From: Xylogone sp. PMI_703
Lineage: Eukaryota; Ascomycota; Leotiomycetes
Direction of reading: 5' to 3'
DNA: 64,000 bases
Assembly: GCA_021399445.1 (NCBI GenBank)
Contig: JAJTUQ010000005.1
Span: 2,604,001-2,668,000, forward strand
Part shown: one piece after another, positions 46,068 to 59,389 of the stretch
How positions within the stretch are numbered: the first letter of the stretch is position 1
How the letters are laid out: the number at the start of each line of letters is the position of its first letter
Program-made: the position numbers and the translations under genes
Notes under the pieces: generated by a model
Seen by the model: the letters and a program-made list of their open reading frames with translations, nothing else
Database searches by the model: none
Told to the model about the DNA's origin: nothing

Positions 46068-48399
46068 ATGAGTGACACTTTGGAGAGGTGAGCCTACTCC
46101 AAAATTCTACAAAGCAGGGTTTTACTCAACGACTGCTAGGGATGCGACGAGGCAAGGCAGGAAGGCCTGCACGAACTGTAGACAGCAAAAGGCAAACCTG
46201 CCAGAGCTAGTTGATATTTACGTATTGGTGACTAATTTATAATATAGACTCGCTGCGATGCATACCTTGATCTTTCGAGCCCATGTTCAAGGTGCCGTAA
46301 GACGAATACACCATGTGTAATCTCAGGTCACTTCAAAAGGGAGCATAAGCGCAAGTATGCCGATCCGAGCTAAATCTACTGAAAGGGACGGTACTAATGC
46401 AACCTGCTATCTACCTAGGAGAATATCTCAATTAGAGAAAGAGGCGGACATGCTTCGTCGGAGATTAGGAATGAACTCTCAGAGTCTCTCTATTCCTGGA
46501 ACTACGCCTGACAATGAATTCAGTCAATCCACTGCTGAACCCGTAAATGGCGCCGAGCAAAATGGAGCAATGAATACTCCAGCAAATCAAGACTCTTCTC
46601 ATTTAGGTTTGATAACTTCCCATTGGCCCTGTGATGCTATATATTCACATTACTGACCTCGCCATAGGGCAAGCGCTGGAAGGAATTCAGCTTCATTCTG
46701 ATATTGTCAATGACATTTTCCAGTTGTGAGTTTTTTTCCTATCTTAATTATATGGGCACCCACGTAGTGGGGAATTATTTGTATCCTATGCTACGTCATT
46801 GCCTGATAAGTTAGTCACTGACGAGAGATTTGTTAGGTATTTCCGAGAATATGATCCATTCATGCCTGTATTGGATCGTGCGGTATCTCCAGATACTTAT
46901 TTCTTAGTCTCTCCTTTCCTGTTCTGGGCAGTTATTGGCGTTGCATCGCGGTCCTATGATAAAGACCGATCCTTATTCGATAGAATATCCCCGAACGTCA
47001 TTGATCTCTTCCTGTCAACTACCAGATCCAGATCGAATACGATCTTTGATATTAAAGGCCTTCTACTAGTACTATCATGGAGATTTGCACCCACTTCTCT
47101 CACCACGGATATCACCCATCGTCTCAGCGGAATGATGCTACATATGGCGATGCAGATGGGCTTACATCAGCCCATAGCAAGCCAAGATTTGTCAAGGTGT
47201 AGACTGCAAAATAATGACATCAATCTTAATGAGCGGGCAGAAGTTTGGGGTCACTGTGTTGTTGTGTATCAGCAGTGAGTGAAGTTGTCGTGCTGAGCTT
47301 TCTTGACGCGGCAGCTAATTAGGTGAAGATCATGCATGTCGATAGGACACGTGCCTGCACTTATGAATACAATCACCGGTGGGGTTCATCAAGGTGGAAA
47401 CATAGGTCAGAGGGTCCCTTCAAGTCTACGACTACAAGTGAAGCTTGGTGGGATTGTTAGTTCATGCTGCTCGGCGATGGTTGAAAATGGCCTTCAAACT
47501 CTTTCAGCTGACCAAGAACGAGCAATGGGAATTCTGATAAAAGTGTTTGAGTCACAACTCAAGGAGCTTGAACCTGAAGCCAAAACTGGTAAAATCATCT
47601 ATTGACGGTTATTGGATATCTATTAACATTGTGTGTAGATCTTGAGAAATACTATCTGGCTACAAGCCGCCTCACAGTCCTGACATTCCACTTCTACAGG
47701 AATACAGAGAGCGTATACACCGCAATCTTTGTCAACGTATTCAACGCAGCCCTGGCGGTTCTACAGTGTATGCATAAATTGAGCATAGGAGCCCAGTGGC
47801 CGATGAACGCACCTCTCCATATTTGTTATTCGGTGTTGCTGGCAACACATATATTACTAAGGCTTTTCAAGGGCCCTCTTTCTGAATTCTCGGATTCCAA
47901 AAAGGAAAAGACCGCATTCAATCTCGGCCTCAACCTCCTAAAAGGGTTTTCTACTGAAAAAACGGACACGTTCTCGAAACATATAGTGATTCTCACGCAG
48001 CTTTGGTCTAGTGAAAAGACTTTCACAACGTCTAATGATACAGATCCCACAAGTCTTAGAGTTCGCAGCCGGCTTTCCATGAGCTGTGTGTTTGATCATA
48101 TCATACGGTGGAAAGAAGAATTTGGTTCTATATGCAGTTTAGCGCCTTCTCGAGGCCAGGAGGCTTCTGAAAGTAAGTATTCTTCGTCAGCTATAAGTGT
48201 TCAGAAAGCTGACTATAGCCCGGTAGGCGTCGATACAAGCAGACGCCAGTCGGGCGGAAATCCGACGCCTATATCATATCCTGAAAACTTGGACTATGAC
48301 ATACCACTCGACTTTTTAAACGGCGAGCTATTGCCTGAGTTCGAATGGAACATAGATAATAATGCTACCTTGGGTACCTCATATGGTTCATCGACTTGA
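46068..48399 (+). CDS. Zn2Cys6 transcription factor, Leu3-like
   Basis: Eight exons: 46068-46087, 46140-46191, 46248-46354, 46419-46606, 46668-46725, 46768-47274, 47329-47588 and 47639-48399; 650 aa, all phases consistent. The zinc cluster spans the second and third exons: ACTNCRQQK, then TRCDA, SPCSRCRKTNTPC, followed by FKREHKRK and a coiled-coil SQLEKEADMLRRRL. CRQQK-x2-CDA with a later F-x-R-x2-K is close to the Leu3 DNA-binding domain, which binds CCG-N4-CGG. The middle is a Fungal_trans-type region (YDPFMPVLDRAV, MAMQMGLHQP, SCMSIGHVPALMN). The acidic C-terminus (DYDIPLDFLNGELLPEFEW) looks like an activation domain. The intron between exons 2 and 3 has a GC donor (AAG|GCAAAC). Likely regulator of the flanking hydrolase and MFS genes. 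Confidence 0.85.
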
Positions 48400-48938
48400 C
48401 CCTCGTCGATAGATACGGCCTCATTCCGTGAATAGTGTATCTCTTATTAAATAGAATCGGCAAAGATATATAATGCATTGCTTTACTATTAGCTAGTAGT
48501 AGTGGTAAGCAACAAGATTATCTAAGTTAGCGAGAAGTGTCGAGAAGTTTCTCGTAAGGTTGCGGACAATCAGCTGAGGATTGAATGGGAACTAGATATA
48601 GGGATAGAAAGCGCTGATGGTGAATCAAACATATCTGTTGCTGATATGAGCGATAGGAAGTTGCTATATTGAAGTCAGGCTGAATATTGGGAAGAGAGGG
48701 ACACGGTCACTCATACAATAGATTCAATAATAAGCAAAGCATAGTCGAATGGTAGGTACGGAGACTGGTTGCTTAGAGTTACGTCAAAGTGGCTAGAAGA
48801 ATTGCGCTTTTCCGCTTAAACCTATCTACAAGCAACTTATCATATGTATTTGAAGGGTGTCAAGTACGGTAGCAATATCTAGAAACGATGCGATTGTAAC
48901 CAAATTCAAGAACGAGCGAGATTATAATTTGATTACCT
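48400..48938. other. Convergent intergenic region
   Basis: Spacer between the 3' ends of the regulator and the second isochorismatase-like gene. Nothing recognised. Confidence 0.4.
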
Positions 48939-49579
48939 TCACTTCTTTCCTGTAACCTTTGTAAAATATTCTTGAAACTCGGCAGCAGTGGTAACATATC
49001 CTCTGTGGCCTAGTAGTTTCTCTATCAACTTCTCATGTACTGCCTTATCCGGTCAGCACAGCCATCAGATATAACCGTCACGATGTATTCTGCATCGCTG
49101 GCCGCCATTGCTGTCCTTAAAACACACCCAGATGTGCTTAATCCAGTAAGAATCAGCGATTTGATACCCTTATCTTGCAGGAAGTCTTCTAGGCCAGGCG
49201 ATTTGAGTGCAGATACGTGACCTAGCCTTCTGCCGAATGTGACATCCTCCTTATTATCCTCAAGTAGTTCCGCAGGCTCTTCACCTCCGTTCAATCTCAT
49301 AGCGGCAGCGATGTCTGCGAATCTGGAAGCCTCCTTACAGGTTGAGAATGGCACGGAATTGGGATCAACTAGGCAATGGATCACCTGTATAATGCCCTGC
49401 GACTTCGCCCAAGTCCTCATTTTGGCTGCAACATTTAGAGCAGCAACAGCCTCGGGACCGCCAAGTTTTTCGACGAACATAAAGTGGAAGTCTAGGAGGA
49501 GCAGCGCTGTCTGTGAGGGGCCATAGTGACCAGGTGTGGATGGGTCCTCCTGATTAAACATGGTTGTGAGTGTGGACAT
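48939..49579 (-). CDS. Isochorismatase-like cysteine hydrolase 2, C-terminal frameshift
   Basis: Second cysteine hydrolase of the cluster, a different subfamily from gene 1. The open frame 49579-49025 codes 184 aa: Asp in ALLLLDFHFMF, VIHCLVDPN, DVTFGRRLGHVSALKSPGLE, and Cys in LTGLSTSGCVLRTAMAAS, then VISDGCAD. After CAD the reading frame shifts. In the next frame the sequence continues KAVHEKLIEKLL, GHRGYVTTAAEF, to a TGA at 48941-48939. A single missing C in the GACCGGAT stretch (49049-49053) would give the CADPD usual in this family. So the real product is either truncated by about 35 residues or the base is an assembly error. Triad Cys and Asp are present; the usual Lys position reads Arg. 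Confidence 0.75.
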
Positions 49580-50191
49580 GGGCAGTGAGCTGATATGTCG
49601 ATTGAATTGGAACCGATGACATAGACTTCATCAAAATGTAAATTATTCTGCTACAAGCTACTCTTATATGAAATAGTTGTCTTGTCTGTGGTTGTCAGAT
49701 AAGAATAGCCCGGTCTCGGCTAGTTGCCGTTAACGGCCGGCATTGACAGCCTGCTTGCCACATGGCTTTGTACAACTTGATCAGGCAGAGAAAGAATTAG
49801 AGAATGACCCAATTTCATCAGCACTACAGAACTTCTGTTATTTGTCACTGCTTCTCAGGTTATACGGCGTAGTTACTTAGCCCCTTTATCGCTCTTTGGC
49901 CGTTACCGGCCCGGTTCCGGGCTCCTAATTCGCACCTGTACAGGGCTTTATGGAAGGAATTGCAATGAAAACGGAAGAAATAACCGTTCAATTAATAAAT
50001 ATATCTGACCGCCTGGTAATCAGAATGAAACCGGTACTTATATATTTGCGGTAGGTGTTCAGATTATATAGTAAAGCTCATACTGATCTTGAAACCCACT
50101 AAGCTTCCCATAGATATTTCCACGCATCCAAATCATTCATCTTGGCAATTAGTTCAGCGAAATCTGCCTTAAATACCAAAGAGCAGACAGT
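49580..50191. promoter_or_regulatory. Divergent promoter with four CCG-N4-CGG everted repeats
   Basis: 612 bp between hydrolase 2 (minus) and the MFS gene (plus). Sites: CCGGTCTCGG at 49710-49719, CCGTTAACGG at 49727-49736, CCGTTACCGG at 49900-49909 and CCGGTTCCGG at 49911-49920. The last fits the Leu3 consensus CCGGNNCCGG exactly. With GC about 44% one such site is expected every 9 kb or so, so four in this interval stand out. Confidence 0.6.
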
Positions 50192-51963
50192 ATGACAGAA
50201 ATAAGCAGCATAGGGGGCCAGCTCCCGGAAGTTGATATCGGCAACAGTCCACACGTGTCAACCAAAGGGCTATGGGAAGAAGACTCGAACAAGGACGCAA
50301 TCCTACCAAGTGGCCCAGGGGAATCTGATCTGGGCGTTGTTGCCGCTTCTCAAGCTACACAAGAGACAAACAGCCAGGGCGGGCAGACGAATGGGAAGAG
50401 CGAAGAAAACATAGGCCAGGCCAATTTGGATCGTTCCATCGACAAACCTTACTCAGTCTTCTCTCATAACGAAAAGAAGATCATTATCCTCTGTGCTAGC
50501 CTCTCCCAATTCTTCTCCCCAATTTCTGGGCAAATCTATTTTCCATCACTCGACGCTATCGCCGCTGACCTCCATGTGTCTAACTCTCTGGTTAACTTGA
50601 CAATCACGACTTACCTGGTGAGAATTTATTCTTCATTAGATTAAGGTCCCCCTGACTAATCTGCTCAATGTATATCTAGATAGTCCAAGGTCTCGCACCT
50701 GCGTTTATTGGTGGGTTTTCTGATCGCTCAGGCCGAAGGCCGGCCTATTTTATATGCTTTATAGTCTATATCGCCGCCAATATCGGGTTGGGTCTTCAAA
50801 ATAACTATGCTGCGTTGATGATCTTACGTTGTCTCCAGAGTGCAGGTGGCTCTGGAACTGTAGCTCTGGCGGCTGCCGTCGTATCAGATATCGTTACGCC
50901 GCAGGAGCGCGGTGTCTATGTCTCGTATATGTCGGTCATCCCACAAGCTGGACCTTCGCTTGGTCCTATCATCGGTGGTCTTCTTGGGCAATACTTGGGT
51001 TGGCATTCGGTGTTTTGGTTCCTACTAATCTGTACTGGAGTGGTATTCGTTCCAGCGGCTTTGTTTTTGGCGGAGACATGTAGACCCATTGTTGATGATG
51101 GATCTATCCCGCCACCCAAGTGGAGTCGTTGCTACATCAATACAAAGATAGAGAAAAGATTAGCTGCGGAAGGCCATCCTGCTGCATACGAAAAGCATGA
51201 CACGCTTGCGAGAACAAGGTTCAGTCTACCCAATCCCTTGGATACAGTGAGGGTTGTGTTCACGAAAGAGGCTGGCTTTGTCTTGGGCTACATTGGGATC
51301 CTCTGTTGCGGTTACTATGCCACGGTAACCTTAATCCCGTCCCAGTTCGGAAGGGTATATGGTTTTAACGAGATTCAAATTGCGCTCTGTTACCTGCCTC
51401 TGGGCTGCGGGAGCTTGCTTGCCAGCTTTATCCGTGGGCGGATCATTGACTCAAGATTCAAGGCACACGCTAGACGCCTAGGTATGCCACTACAATATAA
51501 TCGTCATGTCGATCTCAGTAACTTTCCCATTGAGAAAGCCCGTTTAGAAGTAGTGCTTCCAACTTTAGCACTTGGCTCGGTATGCTTCATTGGATTTGGT
51601 TGGATGGTTGAATACAAAGTCCATCTATCTGGCCCTATAATCTTCCTCTTTCTTATCGGCTTCTCTGTTAGCGCCTCGATTAATACCGTTTCTGTGCTTC
51701 TTATCGACATCTATCCAGGGAGAGCTGGCTCAGCTACGGCGGCTAATAACCTTGTCCGCTGCTGGCTGGGCGCTGGAGCGACAAGTGGCGTGGTTCCTAT
51801 GATCAACAAAATTGGCATGGGATGGACAACTACATTCTTTGGCCTTCTTGTTATTGTATTTAGTCCTATTCTCTTGTATGTCATGGAGAAAAGCCCTGAA
51901 TGGCGTCGTGCTGCCAAGGAAAGAAAGGAGGAGGAAAAGAGTAAAGGAGCTATGGGGTCCTGA
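50192..51963 (+). CDS. MFS multidrug exporter (DHA1, 12-TM type)
   Basis: Proton-coupled exporter of the major facilitator superfamily. Exons 50192-50617 and 50680-51963, 569 aa. An N-terminal hydrophilic region of about 90 residues is followed by twelve predicted helices. Motif A is clear (GGFSDRSGRRPAYF after PAFIGG), together with QSAGGSGTVALAAAVVSDI and the YMSVIPQAGPSLGPIIGGLLG motif C of drug/H+ antiporters. The large loop carries RTRFSLPNPLDTVRVVF. The ending ERKEEEKSKGAMGS is hydrophilic. It shares the four-site promoter with hydrolase 2, so it may export the cluster's substrate or product. Confidence 0.92.
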
Positions 51964-52124
51964 TATCCGCAGTGATGGACGACTCTACAATAATACTGCC
52001 AACAAATCCAGTTACGCATTTCAAGGATATATCAAGAATTCAATTGTGAAATACTCAACATTAATTGTTAAGTGCTACGAATGATAACACCGTAATCGAT
52101 TTGCTGGCCTTGCGGTATGTAACT
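51964..52124. other. Short convergent spacer
   Basis: 161 bp between the MFS stop and the GH43 stop; 3' UTRs only. Confidence 0.4.
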
Positions 52125-53878
52125 CTATCTATGGATATACGACGGAGAAGTACCCGAGCCACCATTGTTTGTAGCATAAGCGCCAACGAGAGCACCTTGG
52201 GACAAAATAACAAGATTAGTCAAGAACATGAATTTGGAATAAAAGGTAAATGTCTCTTACCAGTGAAAGGACCTGTTCCGCCGCTAACCACAGTAGCAGG
52301 ACCATGGCCGATTGTTTCAAGCCGCGATGGTTGACTGGAGAGCCCCGCCGAAAATTTATACTGAGTTTCATCTACAGCTTGAACCTGCAGACGTATTTGC
52401 TTTCCCGACCAGTTTCTGGGTACGGATAAAATCCGTGTTGCCGGTATTGTGGCATTAGGATATCCAATACATGTTGTACGATACCTCAGGTGCAAGGACA
52501 ATGGAGAGTGGGCCCCTCCGGCTCTGAGTAGCACTAGCCCAAGATCGAAGTACTGGTCTTGTGTTAGAAATACTGTGAGCCCTGCTTCTTCTTCTTCTTT
52601 GGTAGGGTCAAATTCTATGTCAATATTGAAAGTGAATAGCGTGTCGGTCTGTCGACGCATCAACAGAGTAAAGCCATCGTCTGGGTTGAATAATGGATTT
52701 GCGGTCAAGTTCGACTTAGATGGCAGAAGACGAAGTGTGTTCGGGTGACCTGGTGGAAAAATTGTGTATGGCTGTGGCTTAGGAAACCTCCAGTAGACGA
52801 AATGAGCTGGAATTGATGACCTGGGTGGAAAAGTGTATTCGTCTGAGCCTTCGAGAAAAGGGCCATTGCCGGAAATGTGCTTGTTAGTCGCTGGTAACCG
52901 CCATCCATCCATTTCTCCTCGGATTGGGTGTAAGACTGGCCATTGACCACGCTGCCAGGTAACAGGGTATAAGCAAGTCTCTTGGCCCATGGGATAATTT
53001 TGCCATGCTGGCCCAGAGCGAGTGCACAGTGCAACTCCCCACCAATTGTCCGCTGCATCATGGAAGAGATCAGCGTGACCAACCGTCTGAAAATATTCAC
53101 TAGTGTTTCTGTTGGTCAATATAGGATTGTGGGTGTAGCTCTCATAAGGCCCCTTGAGGCTCGAGGAGCGTGCAATCGTTTCCATATGGCCCAATTCTGT
53201 TCCCCCTTCAGCTATCATTAGGTAGTAGTATCCATCCTTTTTGTACATGTGAGGACCTTCGGGACTAGCACCTCCAGTTCCATTCCAGACGCTGTAGATA
53301 GAGCCCGTCTTCCCTGTTTTCACATCGATGGGGAATTGGGCAATACCTGCTGGTTGATAGTTGGAAAGTGTAATGTATGCTTGGCCGTCATCGTCCCAGA
53401 AGAGGTCAGGATCATAGCCGATGGCATAATATGGAATAGGAGTGCTCCATGCGGCGTCACTATAGGGGTTGGTTGTGGTAAATATAAGGTTCTTAAGTCC
53501 AATCGTAGTGGCTGCGATAAAGCTTACGGTGACGTAGAAAGTGCCCTCACGATATCGAATAGTTGCGGCAGAGATACCATCCTGTTGGCCGGTCACGTTC
53601 GCAAGATCTGGGATTTGATCAGGCCTGTTGAAAACATTGCTGACCAACTTCCAGTTCAGGAGATCCTTGCTGGCGTAGATTGGGAGGCCGGGAAAAGCCG
53701 AGAAGGTGGATGTGGTACAAAAAAAGATATTGTCTTCCTGGGGAACAAAAACACAAGACGGGTCGGAATGCCATCCAGGTAGGATTGGGTTGGAATAGAT
53801 GGAGTTAGTAGGAAACCCATTTGCCAAGGCAGCTGTTGCAAGCAACGCTAGGTTGATCCCCAGAGAAATTGAGAACAT
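52125..53878 (-). CDS. Secreted glycoside hydrolase family 43 (xylosidase/arabinofuranosidase)
   Basis: Exons 53878-52261 and 52195-52125 with a small intron near the C-terminus (GTAAGA donor, CCAAG acceptor), 562 aa; without the second exon the family tail would be lost. Signal peptide MFSISLGINLALLATAALA. The five-bladed propeller starts YSNPILPGWHSDPSC (catalytic base Asp), then YAIGYDPDLFWDDDG (second Asp), and SPEGPHMYKKDGYYYLMIAEGGTELGH with the general-acid Glu. QTVGHADLFHDAADNWWGVAL and a C-terminal beta-sandwich (NPDDGFTLLMRRQTDTLF) follow. Acts on xylan or arabinan side chains in the plant cell wall. A GGCTAAA site lies upstream. Intact. Confidence 0.92.
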
Positions 53879-54765
53879 ATTGTTCGGGGTTACTAAAACT
53901 CATATCACCTTACCAGCCATCTTTGTACTGGTAAGTAATGTTATATATATATTTTCTTAGTATCTGGCTTAAGTTGTTGTCTAGATTTCAAATAAACGCT
54001 TGAGTCGCTCCTAGAAAGGGGTACTCAACCACACGGCTAAATTAATTGCGGGGTTTAAAAGACGGACAGCGCTATTGATCTGAGATAATTAAGACAAATC
54101 TGGATTAGAGGTATATTCCGACAAGTAGTCTATGCTAAGACGTCTTTGGGGACGATACGAGGAGTTTCCGCACCGCGGAAGGGCCGTTCGAAGTAGAGAA
54201 TATGATACTGGAGTGAATCGGCATAGAAAGTACCGAGAAAGTATTATTCAATTTTAGGCTAGATCGTGCCTGGAAAACATTCTAATTCCCTCTGGCAAAG
54301 CACTATGCATAACGCGAACCTCTTTCAAGATTGGTGCAGCCACATCTCCACGTGTATTGACCGTAACCCAGATCGAAATTGTGGAGTTTAGCTCGGACTC
54401 GCACTCGGACTCGGATTCAGACGAGGAATCGAAGATCCACTTCCGCTCATAGCTCTCATACCATCATACGGTCAATAATAGTGTCGTCCCAGCTATTACT
54501 ATATCGAGTAGATATCGGGCCGTCTCAGGTTAAAAGGCCGACTCCACGGTCATAACCCAGTAATGATTTTACCAAGCGAGGATGCTGTTCTCGAACAGTT
54601 GTGTCAATACAACATAGTAGGGTAGCTATTAGACTAAGAAGGAAAAACCTGTATAATGCGGGCTCAGGATCGATTCTGGAGAAGAGCAAACGAGCAAGGA
54701 ATAGTAACCTGAAGTGTACCTAAGCTTATTGGCAGGAGTTTCTCCTTTTCTTCTAACCGTTCATC
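53879..54765. promoter_or_regulatory. Divergent GH43/GH55 promoter
   Basis: 887 bp. GGCTAAA at 54035-54041, the consensus of the xylanolytic activator XlnR/Xyr1, is 157 bp before the GH43 start. TTCCGC-ACC-GCGGAA at 54166-54180 is a perfect inverted repeat. A tandem stretch of CTCGGACTCG repeats lies at about 54390-54425. None is proven functional. Confidence 0.4.
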
Positions 54766-57471
54766 ATGGTGGTCTCGGTACTACGAGCTCTCCTTATTCC
54801 TGTACTGCAATTTACGACACTCGCAACTGCATCATCTTACAACCATCCACACCATGATAAACCGGGCTTCTGGTTAGAGCAGATTAAACATCAAGGCGTA
54901 GCAGCCTTTAATCCCGATAAGGACTATGTGGTGTTCCGCAACGTTCAGGATTTCGGCGCAAAGGGGGACGGATATCATGATGACACAGCCGCTATTAATG
55001 CTGCAATTTCAGCGGGTAATCGCTGTGCACCGTGGAATTGTCAGTCATCAACCACCACCGCCGCAGTTGTGTACTTCCCTGCGGGCACATATATGGTTTC
55101 TTCTACAATAGTGGATTACTACGAGACGCAAATCGTCGGAAATCCGAACGATGTTCCTACTCTCAAGGCCAGTAAGAACTTTACAGCCGAGGTTCTAATC
55201 GAGGGCAATAGTGGTAATAGCTGGGTTGCTGGTAATATCTTTTATCGGCAAATGAAAAACTTAGTTATAGACCTGCGGAATGTCGAACCAGAGAAACAAG
55301 TATCGGCTTTCAATTGGCCCACAGCTCAGGCTACCAGTCTCAGCAACTTGGAGATATGGCTCAGCGAGGAGCCTGGGACTCAGCATCAAGGAATTGTCAT
55401 TCTTTCTGGTAAGCCTTTTTGCAACCTTGATGATTCTCTTCCCATTTGATATTCTCATGAATAGTGCGATTGACTAATCGCATCCAGGTGCGGGAGGTTT
55501 TCTTTCCGACATCGTTATCCACGGAGGTTCAAGCGCAATCGTTAACGCGGGTGGTAACCCAAATGTTCAGAACTTGCAGATCAGCAATGCTATCACTGCA
55601 GTTACCGTCCCGTTCGGCCTCGGGGCAATGTACAGGGACGTTAAAATTAATAATTGTTCAACTGGGTTTAATATGTCCAGCATTGGCCTCGAAGGTGCCA
55701 TGACATTTATCGATAGTTCTATCTCAAACACCGAGGTCGCCTTCCTAACGAGCTACAATTCATCCTTAGCTTCGAAATCTATAGGTTCTAGTTTAATACT
55801 CGAGAATCTGCAATTCACGACTGTTGACGTCGTAGTACAAGACGTACAGGGCGTCGCTCTGCGAGGCACAAGGCATCAAACCACTCTCCAGGCCTGGGGT
55901 CAGGGCCATGCCTATGCGCTTCATGGCCCAAAGAGATACCAGGGGCTGATTGCTCCAAACATACGACCGCATAGCCTTACAGATGGATCAAAATACTATC
56001 AACGATCAAAGCCTCAGTATGCCTCAACTCCACTGTCGCAATTCTTAAGCGTACGTGATGCAGGGGCAAAAGGTGATGGAATCCATGATGACACGGCTGT
56101 ACTACAGCATATAGTCTTGAAAGCAGCTGAGGAAGGGAAAATCATTTTCTTCGACGCTGGTACTTATAAAATCACTCGAACACTGTATATTCCTCCCAAA
56201 TCCAGACTCATTGGAGAAAGTTACCCGGTGATCCTCGTTGCAGGGTCATACTTTTCTGATATGAACAGACCGCAGATTGCCATCCAAATTGGAAAACCTG
56301 GAGAAATCGGTGCCATAGAGTGGTCTGACATGGTTGTAAGTACACAGGGCCCAGCAGCAGGCGCAATACTCATTGAGTGGAACCTTGCAGCACATGGGAC
56401 TCCAAGTGGGATGTGGGATGTACATGCACGTATTGGGTAAGCTTTCGGTTTCTCTCGTTGATGATTACGAGTCCCAATTAGAAGTGTATTATGGACTAAC
56501 AATCCAATTATTTAGAGGGTTTACTGGCAGCCAACTACAGCTCAAACAATGTCCACCAACACCGCAGGTAAAAACCCCACCCGCAGCACCGGATCCCGCT
56601 TGCATTGGTGCTTTTATGACGATGCACGTTACGAAGAGTGCAAGAGGGCTTTACATGGAAAATATCTGGCTCTGGACTTCAGATCATGATCTTGATAGTG
56701 CCAACAATGACCAGGTGACTGTATACAGCGGCAGGGGCCTCTATGTGGAATCTCCGGGACCTGTATGGCTGTGCGTAATCTCTAACTCCCATCAACTCAG
56801 CATCCGATATCTCGTCACTAAGTGTGTAATAGGTTCTGCCTCTCAGTAGAACATCACTCGCTCTATCAATATCAACTCGTCGAAGCGAATGATATCTTTA
56901 TTGGATTTGCTCAGTCCGAAACTCCGTGCGTTACTCCAAATCTGCGTGTAAGAACCGATCAACTTATTCATCCATAGGTACTATCAACCCAATCCTAACG
57001 CAACAATTCCCTTCCCCAGAGTTGGTTGGCTTAACGACCCAGGCTTCTCCGATGCAGATCAGTGCACTGGAAATTGTGCTGATGCATGGGGCCTCCGTGT
57101 TGTCGACTCATCCAGCTTTTTGTACTACACAGGAGGACATTTTAGCTATTTTGATAACTATAGTACTAGTATGTCATACTCAATTTTTCTATTATACTAG
57201 TGCTAGAGTAAACATATATTTCTTGTCACACATGATAGATCGACTAACAGGTGTTGCGACTGCAATAGGCTGTTTCAGTCCAGGCTCAAGCTCAGACTGC
57301 CAGGCGCAGATTGTAAGCTTAGAAGGACGTTTGAAGAATTTTAACATGTATAATCTTCTAACTATGGGGGTTGTAAACATGATGACGGTTGATGGAATTC
57401 AGGTGGCCAGGTTTGATGATAACTTAGGAAGCGCAGCCCCGTCTATCATTTCATTAATTAGGGGGGTATAA
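54766..57471 (+). CDS. Secreted glycoside hydrolase family 55 (beta-1,3-glucanase)
   Basis: Six exons, 54766-55408, 55488-56436, 56516-56770, 56833-56925, 56978-57168 and 57251-57471, give 783 aa, normal for GH55. Signal peptide MVVSVLRALLIPVLQFTTLATA. Two tandem right-handed beta-helix domains, each opening with the pectate-lyase-like block (NVQDFGAKGDGYHDDTAAINAA, and VRDAGAKGDGIHDDTAVLQ). Also VVYFPAGTYMVS, YETQIVGNPNDVPT, WGQGHAYALHG, TKSARGLYMENIWLWTSDHD and GRGLYVESPGPVWL. GT-AG splicing with GTGCGT donors at 56771 and 56926 keeps VEHHSLYQYQ and PYYQPNPNATIPFP in frame; read without splicing the gene looks broken. Degrades beta-1,3-glucan, either fungal wall turnover or callose/laminarin attack. 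Confidence 0.92.
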
Positions 57472-58230
57472 ACGATTATAGTAATTGAAAATTGGCCTGT
57501 CATTTATTACCGGCATTAATCATTCAAGTTAAGTTCATAGTCTTTACTGTATTGCAACCACATCTCGTGATAGATAATATATGAACTGATAGTGGCATAA
57601 TACTTTAGATACATTTTCTGCAGTCTAGTGTGAATAAGCTAGTTCGATCTCACATAACTTTGTTAGGGATACATCAGTTTACCATCAACCTGCTGGATGA
57701 TAAAAAATTTGATTGAGATGAGTAAAATATAAGACAGCACTGTATACCTAGATCAGATAATCATTCAATCTAGATCTTACTAGAGACAAATGGTTATGAA
57801 ACACTCATAGCTCTTCCCAGTAGGAAGTCAACGATGGAGACTCATCGCAATCACAGCGGAGAGCCTGGTATATAATCTCATCTACAGCTCACATGTAACC
57901 TTAGACTGAGAAGAGGAAATAAAACGATTGCAAACTAAAAAAGCCTGTCTAGGAAGGTTTGCCGGTAAGTGGGCGGAAGACAACCAACCCCTCACACCCC
58001 TCTTCCTATTTCGGGAAATTAAGACAGCCGTTGTATAGAAAGTCTTTATTCTCCCTCTTCAGCTTTAGCTCCTGAATAGAGAAGCAAGTAAGCCGAGAAG
58101 CTTGGGAAGGCATGAAGTGTTGATATTTACCTACTTTTACGGATAGTGACCTGCTACTGCCAAGCTCTCTATCTTGTTGTTGATTTAGTATAGTGCCAGT
58201 CTGAAATTCAAAACCGTCAAAGAATATATT
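57472..58230. other. Intergenic spacer
   Basis: AT-rich, no gene recognised; contains the promoter of the SDR gene to the right. Confidence 0.4.
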
Positions 58231-59272
<1,042 letters not shown>

Positions 59273-59389
59273 ATGCCGTAATATTAATCTATTTGTACAG
59301 CAATATATCTACTAGATCAAGATTCTCATAGATTCCTACCACTTGCGATTCGGAGACCTATTGTCATTACTATGAAAAGTTCACAAAGT

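Noticed and set aside
56771..56850. Frameshift and TAG in the GH55 gene after GPVWL
   Set aside because: A GTGCGT donor at 56771 with acceptor at 56832 restores VEHHSLYQYQ in frame; the second GTGCGT intron at 56926 behaves the same way.
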